Shown one piece after another: positions 45,453 through 55,580 of a stretch of 64,000 nucleotides of DNA (the first letter of the stretch is position 1; each line of letters opens with the position of its first letter). The notes beneath the pieces were generated by a model that saw only the letters and a program-made list of their open reading frames with translations, did not search any database and was not told where the DNA came from. Both the position numbers and the translations under genes were made by a program. The stretch comes from Haloimpatiens lingqiaonensis (lineage in GTDB: Bacteria; Bacillota; Clostridia; Clostridiales; Clostridiaceae): assembly GCF_044502415.1 (NCBI RefSeq), contig NZ_CP172402.1; one strand, written 5' to 3'.

Positions 45453-48400
45453 ATGTACAAAAAAGTAGATGCTTCTAGAAGTTTTACCGAAATGGAAAAA
45501 GACATATTAAAGCTTTGGGAAGAAAGAGATATAGTTAAGAAAAACTTTGATTTAAATGAAGATGGAGAGTATTTTACATTTTATGATGGTCACTCCAACA
45601 GCTAATGGAAAACCTCACGTAGGACACGTTTTAACAAGGGTTATGAAGGATTTAATCCCAAGATATAAAGTAATGAAGGGATATAAGGTTTTAAGAAAAG
45701 CTGGATGGGATACTCACGGACTTCCAGTAGAACTTGAAATAGAAAAGTCTCTAGGAATTTCAGGAAAAGATCAAATAGAATCTTACGGTGTTGAAAAATT
45801 CATAACACAATGTAAGGAAAGTGTATTTAAATACACAGATATGTGGAAGAAAATGTCTGAAGAAATGGGATATTGGGTTGATATGGATGATCCATATGTA
45901 ACATACCATGATAATTATATAGAATCCGTTTGGTGGGCATTAAAACAAATGTGGGATAAAGATTTGTTATATAAAGGACACAAGGTACTTCCATACTGCC
46001 CAAGATGTGGAACAGGTCTTTCTTCTCATGAAGTTGCTCAAGGATATAAGGATGTTAAGGATTCAACAGCTATAGTTAAGTTTAAGGTAAAGGGAGAAGA
46101 AAACAAGTACATACTTGCTTGGACAACAACTCCTTGGACATTGCCATCTAATATGGCTTTAACTGTAAATAAGAAATATGATTACATAGAAGCTAAGGTT
46201 GGAGAAGAAGTATTTGTATTAGCTAAAGAATTAGCTCCAGTTGTATTAAAGGATATGGAGTATGAAATAGTTAAGGAATTTAAAGGAGAAGAGCTTCTAG
46301 GACTAGAATATGAGCAATTATTTAAGTTCCAAGCTCCAGTGGGAAAGGCTCATTACGTTATACATGGAGATTTTGTAACTTTATCTGATGGTACAGGAAT
46401 AGTTCATACTGCTCCAGCTTATGGTGAAGATGATAGCATTGTATGTAAGGCTAACAACATACCTTTAATGAATTTAGTAGATGCAGAAGGTAAGTTTGTA
46501 GAATGTGTAACTCCATGGGCAGGAATGTTTGTTAAAAAGGCAGACCCTGAGATAATAGAGTATATGGCAGAGAATAATATGCTATTTAAAACTGAAAAAT
46601 ATACTCACTCATACCCACACTGCTGGAGATGTGATACACCACTTCTATACTATCCAAAGGATAGCTGGTTTGTAAGAATGACATCTCTTAGAGATAAGCT
46701 TTTAGAAAACAACAACAAGATAAATTGGTATCCAGACAATATTAGAACAGGAAGATTTGGAAAATTCCTTGAAAATGTTATTGACTGGGGTATATCAAGA
46801 GATAGATACTGGGGTACTCCACTTCCAATATGGGAATGTGAATGTGGCCACAGAGAATGTATAGGAAGTGTTGAGGAGCTAAAGAAAAAAGGAATAAATG
46901 TACCAGAAAATATAGAGCTTCACAAACCATATATAGATAATGTTCATTTAAAGTGTGAAAAATGTGGAAAGGAAATGAAGAGAACTGCAGAAGTTATAGA
47001 CTGCTGGTTTGACTCAGGTTCAATGCCATTTGCACAACATCATTATCCATTTGAAAATAAAGAAGTATTTGAGCAGAACTTCCCAGCACAATTTATTTCA
47101 GAAGCGGTAGACCAAACAAGAGGATGGTTCTATACATTACTTGCTATATCTACTGGAATATTTGACACTAACCCATTTGAAAACTGCGTGGTATTAGGTC
47201 ACGTACTTGATAAGCATGGAATTAAGATGTCAAAGCATAAGGGAAATGTAGTAGATCCATTTGATGTTATAGAAACTCAAGGAGCAGATGCTACAAGATG
47301 GCACTTCTACACAGCTAGTGCACCATGGCTTCCAACTAGATTCTCTAAGGATGATGTGGCAGAAGTTCAAAGAAAATTCTTAAGTACCTTCTGGAATGTA
47401 TATTCATTCTATGTATTATACGCAGAGTTAGATGGTTTCAATCCTTTAGAGTACAAGAATTTTGTTTCAGTAAATGTAATGGATAAGTGGATAATGTCTA
47501 GACTTAACACATTAGTTAAAACAGTAGATGAGGATCTTGATAATTATAAAATAACTCAAGCAGCTCTTACTATAGAGGAATTTGTAGATGAACTTTCTAA
47601 CTGGTATGTAAGAAGAAATAGAGCTAGATATTGGACTACAGATTTAACAGAGGACAAAATAGGAGCATATGTAACATTATATAGAGTTTTAGTTACTTTA
47701 TCTAAAGTGGCATCACCATTTATACCATTTATAGCTGAAGAAATATATCAAAATCTAGTGGTTAATTTAGATAAAGAGGCTCCAGAAAGTATTCATTTAT
47801 GTAAATGGCCAGAATACAATGTAGAGCTTGTAAATGAAGAGCTTGAAAGAGAAATGGATATAGCTTATAAGATAGTTAAGCTTGGAAGAAGTGCTAGAAA
47901 TGGAGCTAACATAAAGAACAGACAGCCACTTTCTAAGATGCTTGTTTCTACGAAGACTCTTCCAGAGTACTATGGAGATATAGTTAAAGATGAGCTTAAT
48001 ATAAAAGAAATAGCCTTTGGCGCAGACTTATCAGAGTATGTTAATTTTGAAATAAAACCTAACCTACCTGTACTTGGTAAAAGCTATGGTAAGTTAATAC
48101 CAAAAATAAGAAAAGCTCTAGGCGAAATGAATCAAATGAGTTTAGCTCAAACTGTTCAAAATGGCGGAGTAGTTAAGGCTGACGTTGAAGGAACAGAAAT
48201 AGAGTTCAACAGCGAAAACTTACTTGTTACAATGCAAGGTCTTGAAGGATATGCTTTTGCTGGTGAAGGAGATCTAGGTGTAGTTTTAGATACTAATATA
48301 ACTGAAGAGTTAAGAGAAGAAGGACACCTAAGAGAAATATTAAGTAAAATCCAAAATATGAGAAAAGACAGTGGTTTTGAAGTAGCAGACAAGATAAAAC

Positions 48401-48567
48401 TTTATGTTGGCGGCAATGCTGACCTAGAAGCTGTAGTTAAGAAGTTTGAAGACTCTATAAAGAAAGAAACTCTTTCAGTAGAAGTTTTATACAATGCTGA
48501 AGCTGAATACACTGATATGAAGATCAACGGCGAAGACTTTAAAATGTCAATGCAGGTTGTAAAATAA
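45453..48567 (+). pseudogene. ileS: Isoleucyl-tRNA synthetase, apparent frameshift near the N-terminus
   Basis: A class I synthetase of the long (about 1037-aa) type. ATG 45453 (after AAAGGAG) opens MYKKVDASRSFTEMEKDILKLW and runs to YFTFYDG, then hits a stop at 45603. The rest is open in another frame from about 45593: PPTANGKPHVGHVLTR, with HVGH as the HIGH motif, editing domain TTTPWTLPSN, KMSKHKGNV (KMSKS equivalent), and the zinc/C-terminal region. Deleting A 45592 gives DGPPTANGKPHVGH, the expected join. All other conserved parts are intact. As ileS is normally essential, either a sequencing error or a second ileS elsewhere must be considered. Confidence 0.93.
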
Positions 48568-48603
48568 ATTACTAGTAGAGTCAAGTTTTCTAGTAAAATA
48601 ATG

Positions 48604-48635
48604 AGGAAGCACCTATGGAGGTGCTTCTTTTTTTA
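48604..48635 (+). terminator. ileS terminator
   Basis: gaagcacct-atgg-aggtgcttcttttttt. The first ATG of the following RHS frame (48615) is its loop, so that ATG is not a real start. Confidence 0.88.
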
Positions 48636-48644
48636 TTACAAAAT

Positions 48645-50219
48645 ATAGGCAAAGAAGCAAATACCACCACTTCCATAGTAAAATCAATAGATAATGGTGG
48701 AGAAAAGATATGTTACACCTATGATAACAATGGAAATATAGAAACTATAATTCAAAATAAAGGCACAGAAAAAGAAAAGACAATAAAATACTACTATGAC
48801 GGTTTAAATCAAATTATAAGAGAAGATAATGGTATTTTAGGAAAAACTATAACTTACAGTTACGATAGAGGAGGAAATTTAACCAGTAAGAAAGAATATA
48901 ATTATACAACAGCAGAATCACTAGGTAACTGTACAAAAGCGTACACCTACAATTACGGTGATTCTATCAGGAAAGACAAGCTAACAAATTTTGATGGAAA
49001 AGAAATAACCTATGATAACATAGGAAATCCATTAACTTATAACGGATACACCTTCACCTGGGAAAGAGGAAGAATGTTATCCTCCATAAAAGGTAATGGG
49101 AAAGACATAAAATTTAAATATAATGATCAAGGCATAAGAACAGAAAAAACAGTAAATGGAGTCACTACAAAATATCACCTAGTGGGCGGCAGTGTAACCT
49201 ATGAAGATAATGGAAAAGACAAAATACACTACACTTACGACAGTTCAGGCAAACTTATAAGTATGAACCTAAACGGAGAAGAGTACTATTATGTAAGAAA
49301 TGCTCAAGGTGACAGTATAGGATTAATAGACGCTCAAGGCGAAAAGGTTGTATCTTACACCTATGATTCCTGGGGAAAACTTATCTCCATAGAAGGAAGT
49401 TTAAAGGATACAGTAGGAGAGAAGAATCCTTATAGGTATAGAGGATATAGGTATGATAGTGAGACAGGACTATATTACCTGCAATCAAGATACTATAATC
49501 CAGAGTGGGGAAGATTTATAAATGCAGATGGGATTATAGGTGAAACGGGAGAATTATTAGGACATAATTTGTTTGCTTACAGCAAGAATAACTGTGCAAA
49601 TATGAGTGACTATAGTGGATTTAGACCGGTATATACTTTAGGTGAAGAGACAGAGGCAATGAGAGCAGCGTCTTATGCGGTGATGAATAGGACAGTTAAG
49701 AATAGAGTTAGAATGAATAAATCTAGTAGTGGGCTACGCTATTCTGATGAGATTTCAGCGTTAAAAGATGGATATTTTGCTAGAAAAGTTTCAGGAAATA
49801 TTCATACTGTAGTAAAAGGAACTAAGGCTCATACAGGTAGAATTAGAGTATGGGGAAAAGGAATGACAGATCAATATATATCAAAAGGTAGATATGTGCT
49901 AAATGAAACAAAAGGTTCTATTAAAGGAGCACTAAAAGTAAGTTCACTTATTTCAATAGCAATTAGTGGAGTAGATAATTATATGTCTGCAGGAGGTATT
50001 AATAAACAATTTTTTGTTGGATGGGCTGTTGATTCGGTAAGCGGTATTGGTATTGGAGTAGGGACAACTGCATTAGTGGCAGGAGGAGCTGCTTTAATGG
50101 GTATTACAGCTCCAACATGGGCTATAGCAGGTGCAGCAGGGGGGATAGCTTATGTTGCTACTAAAGGATTAAAAAATCCATTAAAAAGGCTAAAAAGTAA
50201 AATAGAATCTTTATTTTAA
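48645..50219 (+). pseudogene. RHS/YD-repeat protein fragment with toxin tip 1 (no 5' end)
   Basis: About 524 codons, opening in mid-repeat (GKEANTTTSIVKSIDNGGEKI) straight after the ileS terminator, without ribosome site, signal or N-terminal half. YD repeats follow (YTYDNNGNI, YYYDGLNQI, YSYDRGGNL), then the conserved RHS core end NPYRYRGYRYDSETGLYYLQ and YYNPEWGRFINADG (about residues 265-303). After YAVMNRT (about 350) comes a variable tip: SDEISALKDGYFARKV pretoxin, then a hydrophobic Gly/Ala-rich stretch (GIGIGVGTTALVAGGAALMG..GAAGGIAYVA). Full RHS/WapA proteins deliver such tips as toxins. This copy looks silent unless recombined onto a complete RHS gene elsewhere. Confidence 0.85.
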
Positions 50220-50303
50220 TAATGAATCTTTATTTTATAATTAGGTAAATTCAAGAATAAGTATTGTACTAAAAATTTAAAAATATAGATGGAGGTATTT
50301 GGT

Positions 50304-50939
50304 TTGAGTATAAAGTACGATGAGAACATTAAAGAGTTAAGAAAATTTATGCTTTTTATTATAATTGGCATTTTAGTTTTAAATACAATACTAAATTATT
50401 CCATAATTGCAGATGGAAAAATATATAGTAGCATTGGAAAGTTTGTATTAATAATAACTATAATATGTTCTATAATTAGTATAATATTAGGAATGAATGA
50501 TAATAAGCTATTACAAGTTATCTATTTAGGAGGATCACTTATAGGTAATTTTACGATATTATCCTTATATTTATTATCAATAAATTATTTAAAACCTGAG
50601 AGTGTATATTCAAGAATATTACTATTGTTAAATTTTCTTATTATAGAATTTGTTATATTTTTTAGAAGAATTATGATGAAAGATAGTAAATATATATTGG
50701 CTATCCAAAATTGCAAACATGATAGGTATGTTAAATGTGACATTGCAAGTGCTTTGATTATATCTGGAATAATTATTAGTATATCAAAAGCAATTGATAT
50801 AAATCCGGTTAATTTTTTAAGTCAAAATTTTGATTTAATATTAGCAGGTATGGGAGGATTAACTGTAGCAATTATAGGGATTGTAGTAAATATTACTGCT
50901 ATTGCTAATTATTTATATACTATAAAAAAGAGAATTTAG
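50304..50939 (+). CDS. Membrane protein, candidate immunity to RHS tip 1
   Basis: About 211 aa with five to six hydrophobic segments (roughly 13-32, 42-62, 72-92, 103-122, 145-165, 178-200). Starts NIKELRKFMLFIIIGILVL. TTG 50304 lies 8 nt after GGAGG; the ATG at 50289 overlaps that site. It follows the tip-1 gene and is followed by a terminator. A truncated homologue (53668-53841) lies behind the third RHS cassette, whose surviving pretoxin resembles tip 1. That pairing supports a toxin-immunity link; no known family is recognised. Confidence 0.7.
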   Translation: MSIKYDENIKELRKFMLFIIIGILVLNTILNYSIIADGKIYSSIGKFVLIITIICSIISIILGMNDNKLLQVIYLGGSLIGNFTILSLYLLSINYLKPESVYSRILLLLNFLIIEFVIFFRRIMMKDSKYILAIQNCKHDRYVKCDIASALIISGIIISISKAIDINPVNFLSQNFDLILAGMGGLTVAIIGIVVNITAIANYLYTIKKRI

Positions 50940-51037
50940 GATATAAATAAAAATTTTTTTATTGCTTAGATTAACAGAATTATATAATTATATAGCGAAT
51001 GATAAAATATTGATTGTAAAGGCAGATATTAATTATA

Positions 51038-51083
51038 ATAAAAAATCAATAGGTATTTAACAACTACTTATTGATTTTTTTAT
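51038..51083 (+). terminator. Terminator after immunity candidate 1
   Basis: aaaaaatcaatag..ctattgatttttt-like stem (aaaaatcaataggt / acttattgatttttttatt). Confidence 0.7.
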
Positions 51084-51104
51084 TCAATATAAAGGTGGCT
51101 ACAG

Positions 51105-52199
51105 GATATAAAATTCAAATATAATGATCAATGCATAAGAACAGAAAAAATAGTAAATGATGTCACCACAAAATATCACCTAGTGGGCGGCAGTGTAACC
51201 TATGAAGATAATGGAATAGACAAAATACACTACACTTACGACAGTTCAGGCAAACTTATAAGCATGAACCTAAACGGAGCAGAATACTATTATGTAAGAA
51301 ATGCTCAAGGTGACATTATAGGATTGATAAATGCCCAAGGCGAAAAGGTTGTATCTTACACCTATGATTCATGGGGAAAACTTATCTCCATAGAAGGAAG
51401 TTTAAAGGATACAGTAGGAGAGAAGAATCCTTATAGGTATAGAGGATATAGGTACGACAGTGAGACAGGGCTATACTATCTTCAAAATAGGTACTATAAC
51501 CCGGAATGGGGTAGATTTATAAATGCAGATGGGATTATAGGTGAAACAGGAGAATTACTAGGACATAATTTGTTTGCTTACAGCAAGAATAACTGTGCAA
51601 ATATGAGTGACTATAGTGGATTTAGACCGGTATATACTTTAGGTGAAGAGACAGAGGCAATGAGAGCAGCGTCTTATGCGGTGATGAATAGGACTAGAAC
51701 TAGTAGAGCAAGCGGAATAGCAAATAGTTTTCATCCTTCAGTTTCTAATCTTGGAGCAACTATTTATGGAACAGCTACAAGTATAGTTGGAGATATTTCT
51801 AAAACAGTAAGAGGATATGTAGATAAAAACAGTATAGTTTCTATTCTTCCTAAGACTAGTATAGCTCAGAAAATACAACCCTATGCAAGAGCAGCAAACA
51901 AATTATCCAAGGCTTTTACAGTAATAACAACTGCTCTTGATATAAATAGTACATGGGATCCATCAGTAAAAATGCCCACATGGAAAAGAGTACTTAAAAC
52001 AGGACTTCAAGTGGGTGGAGTAGTGGCATGTGCTTATGTAGGAGCACATATTTCAGGACCGCTTCTTGCAAAGGGTATGTTAGCGGGAGGATATAAAGTA
52101 GCTGGAGCTATAGTAGGTTCAACTGGTATAGATTATTTGGCAGGTAAAGCTATTGGTGCCACACAAAACTTTTTGTACAAGAAATTTGGAATGGAATAG
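51105..52199 (+). pseudogene. Orphan RHS cassette with toxin tip 2
   Basis: 365 codons beginning abruptly at DIKFKYNDQ, the same point of the RHS core as 49104 in cassette 1, with a stop shortly upstream and no start codon or ribosome site. The core is nearly identical to cassette 1 for about 590 bp, up to YAVMNRT, and then diverges completely into tip 2: SRASGIANSFHPSVSNLGATIYGTA, a soluble stretch, and a Gly/Ala-rich hydrophobic part (GLQVGGVVACAYVGAHISGP, AGGYKVAGAIVGSTG). GTG 51183 could serve as an internal start. A silent C-terminal cassette is the likely role. Confidence 0.85.
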
Positions 52200-52207
52200 G
52201 TGATTTT

Positions 52208-52642
52208 ATGATTTATAAAAGTAAAAAGACAGCGGCGATCATTTACTTTTTTGTCTTAATTGGTTTTCTATATTTTTCTTATAATATTAATGAATTTAAG
52301 TGGAGAATATTCTGTTTAGTCTTTGGTGTTTGGGCATCAATTATGTATATATTTGCAGTGTTTGAATATTATAAGGTAGACGAAACAAAAATTATACATG
52401 TTTATAGACTTGGATTAAAAAAAGATGAAGTTTTGTGGAAAGATATATGTAGAGTATATGTATTTGGTACAGGCTTTTTTAAAGCAATAAGAATTGATTA
52501 TGGTGTGTTTGGCGAGAATGATATGATTATAAATACAGAAATAAAAGGGTATAAAGAATTAATAAAAACAATACTCCATAACACTGAGGATAATCCAGAT
52601 GTCTCTATAGACATAAGACTTGATGATTTTTTAAATAGTTAA
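52208..52642 (+). CDS. Membrane protein with PH-like domain, candidate immunity to tip 2
   Basis: 144 aa: two close membrane helices (about residues 8-24 and 30-52), then a soluble domain of alternating strands (YKVDETKIIHVYRLGLKKDEVLWKDICRVYVFGTG, split) like bacterial PH/YdbS-type domains seen in some immunity proteins. Starts 8 bp after the cassette-2 stop with gaataGGTGAT as site, so translation could be coupled. It has its own hairpin terminator. Confidence 0.65.
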   Translation: MIYKSKKTAAIIYFFVLIGFLYFSYNINEFKWRIFCLVFGVWASIMYIFAVFEYYKVDETKIIHVYRLGLKKDEVLWKDICRVYVFGTGFFKAIRIDYGVFGENDMIINTEIKGYKELIKTILHNTEDNPDVSIDIRLDDFLNS

Positions 52643-52650
52643 GTTTTGGT

Positions 52651-52686
52651 AAGTAGCCTGAAGATAATTACTTTAGGCTACTTATA
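52651..52686 (+). terminator. Terminator after immunity candidate 2
   Basis: aagtagcctgaag / ctttaggctactt, short A/T-rich loop. Confidence 0.7.
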
Positions 52687-52860
52687 CATATACATTTTAA
52701 AGTTTAAAATTTTAGCCCAATAAAGGCTTTTTTTATTGAATTAAAAATGATTTTTAGGATGAATGTAGAATTACATATAAAGGAATAAACTTAGTAATTG
52801 GTACCTATCGTTAACTTTATTTTTGATAAAAATCGAAGTATTACGGTAGGTAACCATAGG

Positions 52861-53645
52861 ATAAAATTCAAATACAACGACCAAGGCATAAGAACAGAAA
52901 AAACAGTAAATGGCGTTACCACAAAATATCACCTAGTGGGTGGCAGTGTAACCTATGAAGATAATGGAAAAGACAAAATACACTACACTTACGACAGTTC
53001 AGGCAAACTTATAAGCATGAACCTAAACGGAGCAGAATACTATTATGTAAGAAATGCTCAGGGTGACATTATAGGATTAATAAATGCTCAAGGGGAAAAG
53101 GTTGTATCTTACACCTATGATTCATGGGGAGAACTTATCTCTATAGAGGGAAGTTTAAAGGATACAGTAGGAGAGAAAAATCCTTATAGGTATAGAGGAT
53201 ATAGGTATGACAGTGAGACTGGGCTGTATTATCTACAGAGTAGGTATTATAATCCAGAGTGGGGTAGGTTTATAAATGCGGATGGTATTTTTGGAGTAAT
53301 AGGTGAATTATTGTCTAAGAATATGTTTGCATATTGTAGTAATAATCCTATAACTAGAAAAGATCCTTCCGGCTTTAGACATTTGAGGTTTGATTTTGAG
53401 GAGACAGATTATGTTGAATCAAGTGCAAGTGGTAATGGAGGGCTACCTTTATCTGATGAAATTTCAGCAGGAAAAGATGCATATTTTGCTAGAAATACTA
53501 TAAATAGTGCTCATACTGTATCAAATGGAACTAAAGCACATATAGGTAAAATTAGGGCATGGGGTCAGGGTCTGGTGTAGCATATGGATTAACAAAGGCT
53601 ACAAAACAACCACTAAATAGATTGAAAGAAAAGTGTGCATCTTAA
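52861..53645 (+). pseudogene. Orphan RHS cassette 3, toxin centre deleted
   Basis: Again starts at the core point IKFKYNDQGIRTEK, without its own start signals; a small inverted repeat (ggtacctatcg..cggtaggtaacc, 52800-52858) abuts the junction. The core runs to FINADGIFG, then switches to another pretoxin (DPSGFRHLRFDFEE, SDEISAGKDAYFARN, GKIRAWGQG), clearly related to tip 1. The frame then stops at 53580, but the next frame reads SGVAYGLTKATKQPLNRLKEKCAS to 53645, matching the very end of tip 1 (GGIAYVATKGLKNPLKRLKSK). Relative to tip 1, about 95 codons and the frame are missing. Confidence 0.85.
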
Positions 53646-53667
53646 AATTTAAAAGGAGATTTATGTT

Positions 53668-53841
53668 ATGTTAAAAAATTGCAATGAAATGGAACAAAAT
53701 GAGCTAAGGAAGTTTACTAATATAGTTTCTGTAGGTATACTAGTTGCTATTTTGTTAATAAATTTCTTAATTGTTATTGATAATATGGTATATAGTGAAG
53801 TTTCAAGAATATATTATAATCATAGTAACATTGGGAGCTAA
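53668..53841 (+). pseudogene. Truncated homologue of immunity candidate 1
   Basis: 57 codons after AAGGAGAT: NELRKFTNIVSVGILVAILLINFLIVIDNMVYSEVSRI (split), aligning with KELRKFMLFIIIGILVLNTILNYSIIADGKIYSSIGKF of the protein at 50304. Only the first helix remains. It then runs into a terminator hairpin and a group II intron remnant, which supply the stop. Confidence 0.75.
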
Positions 53842-53864
53842 CGTTCAGAGCGTTAGCTCTTTTC
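53835..53864 (+). terminator. Terminator hairpin beside intron remnant
   Basis: gagctaacg-ttcaga-gcgttagctctttt, immediately followed by the intron 5' end. Confidence 0.75.
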
Positions 53865-53866
53865 TT

Positions 53867-53970
53867 GTGCGCCCAGCATGGGCGCAATCTAACGGGAGAG
53901 AGTCCCGAGCACGGGTTGATAGTGCCAAGTGCATAGCTTAAGACAAGGGTGTCCACCGTGAGGTGGGCTT
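53867..53970 (+). ncRNA. Group II intron 5'-end remnant
   Basis: Starts gtgcgcccagcatgggcgc, the GUGCG-type 5' end of bacterial group II introns, and goes on cgggagagagtcccgagcacgggttgatagtgccaag and gggtgtccaccgtgaggtggg, matching remembered clostridial intron domain I. The rest of domain I, the reverse transcriptase and domains V/VI are absent, so it cannot splice. Confidence 0.75.
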
Positions 53971-54312
53971 AATTTACTTAAAGTATGGAATAAATGAAAC
54001 AGCAAAATAGCATAATTCCTTAATTTCCGTTAATTAATAAAAGGAAGGATGTTGTAAATTCAATAAAATAGATTTAAAGTTGAAGGAAGAAAATGTTACT
54101 TTTTCGTTATTTTAACATATTGTGTAATGATTATAATTACTGTTTCTTGATTTATGGCAAATTATGGAGTATAATCGATATATAAGTTTATATTGTAAGA
54201 TATAAAATTTTTTAAAACTTAAAGTAAATGGTTTAATAAACGAAAGGGGTGATAATTATATAGAGATAATATATGTTTAATCATAAAATAATATTGAGAT
54301 GAGGGTAAATAT
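53971..54312. other. Upstream region of the C39 peptidase gene
   Basis: AT-rich, no gene. It contains a good promoter (54147-54175), leaving an untranslated leader of about 130 nt, within which gaaaggggtgataattatatag could be a decoy ribosome site. Function of the long leader unknown. Confidence 0.5.
54147..54175 (+). promoter_or_regulatory. Promoter of the C39 peptidase gene
   Basis: TTGATT (54147-54152), 17-nt spacer, TATAAT (54170-54175). Confidence 0.7.
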
Positions 54313-55512
54313 ATGAGCAAACAAAAAGGATTTTTTACCAATATTGTATGTGCTATGCTTATATCATCTTTACTTTTGACTGTTACTCTTACTGCTCAAG
54401 TAAATGCAAAACAATTAGATTTACAAAACAATTTGGAAATTATGTCAGTGGAAATCCCTAACGCATTAAATGATTTTGCTATAAAGAACTTTGTAAGACA
54501 AGTTCAAAGTATTTACAATGAAGCAAATAATTATGGCTTTAACAAAGATGAAGTAATCTATTTCTATTTAGGGGAACCATTTAATTGCTATACTTATGAA
54601 AATAATAATGTGGAAACAGGAGAAATTTTTTATTACCCTATTATGTTCAAAGACAGAGTCCGAGGAATATATGCAGTGGCAAAGACTCAAGATGGAAAAT
54701 ATTCTGCTACTTTAGAAAAGGGATTTGCTGATCAATTAGAAAAATTAAAAGAAAATAAACATAACAGTAGAATTAGAATTTTAGCAACCTCAAATTGTGT
54801 ATATGCTATTAATTCTGAGGATTCAGTTATTTTGTCTAATAATAATGGAAAAGATGTTGAGCTATCATCTTCTGAAGTGAAAAAAATAAATGAAATAATT
54901 AATGATAAAAAATCAATAATAAATCTAGAAAAAACAGTTAGAATTTCAATAAATCCATTAAAGTTAAATGTAAAAAATACTAATAGTGATGTGATAATTA
55001 GAAGGGTTATTGCAGGTCCAGAAAATAAGTATTTAAATGTTAATATAGTGAGACAAAGCGGAGATACATGCTGGGCAGCTACTTGTGCAGCAATAATTAA
55101 TTACAAAAAAAACAAATCTCTAAATGATATAGATGTTGCTAAATATATATATGGGTCAAATTGGAACAAAGGTGGAGGAATAAATGAAGAATTGAAAGCT
55201 TATCATAATTGGGGGTTGTATCCCACGTACTATTCTTCTGCTATATCTTATAGTAGGGCGGTAGACCAATTACAATCAGGAAGCCCTATAGACTGTGGTT
55301 TCTATGCATATAAAAATATAGTTCAAAATTATGGTCATGCTATGACTTGTAGAGGGTATGTTGAATATGAGAATGGTAATAAATACTTTAGCTTTATTGA
55401 CCCTAATAAAAGTTCATATGTTTCTTTAACTGCTTATGATAATACAAATAATATTACTTATGTATTCAATGGTAAAACATGGTATTGGTGTGAGTCTTTA
55501 TTAGGCTTTTAA
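54313..55512 (+). CDS. Secreted papain-like (C39_2/AvrRpt2-type) cysteine peptidase
   Basis: 399 aa. A clear signal peptide (basic MSKQKG, hydrophobic to residue ~33, VNA cleavage-like site). The proregion (about 35-245) lacks known domains and may act as propeptide. The peptidase domain is C-terminal: QSGDTCWAATCAAIINYKK with the catalytic Cys (about residue 255), GGGINEELKAYHNWGLYP, the catalytic His in YGHAMTCRGYVE (about 345), and FIDPN with the third residue. This is the pattern of AvrRpt2/C39-like papain-fold proteases. It has its own promoter. The next gene encodes a chagasin-like inhibitor. Confidence 0.8.
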   Translation: MSKQKGFFTNIVCAMLISSLLLTVTLTAQVNAKQLDLQNNLEIMSVEIPNALNDFAIKNFVRQVQSIYNEANNYGFNKDEVIYFYLGEPFNCYTYENNNVETGEIFYYPIMFKDRVRGIYAVAKTQDGKYSATLEKGFADQLEKLKENKHNSRIRILATSNCVYAINSEDSVILSNNNGKDVELSSSEVKKINEIINDKKSIINLEKTVRISINPLKLNVKNTNSDVIIRRVIAGPENKYLNVNIVRQSGDTCWAATCAAIINYKKNKSLNDIDVAKYIYGSNWNKGGGINEELKAYHNWGLYPTYYSSAISYSRAVDQLQSGSPIDCGFYAYKNIVQNYGHAMTCRGYVEYENGNKYFSFIDPNKSSYVSLTAYDNTNNITYVFNGKTWYWCESLLGF

Positions 55513-55580
55513 ATTTGTTAAGATAGTTAGTAAGTAATAAATATTTTTATAAAATATAATTTTTTGTAGGAGAATATATT

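Noticed and set aside
48615..48645. ATG 48615 as the start of the RHS gene
   Set aside because: It lies in the loop of the ileS terminator; the frame is open there by chance and has no ribosome site.
53774..53956. Minus-strand 60-codon frame
   Set aside because: It covers the group II intron stub and the terminator; not coding.
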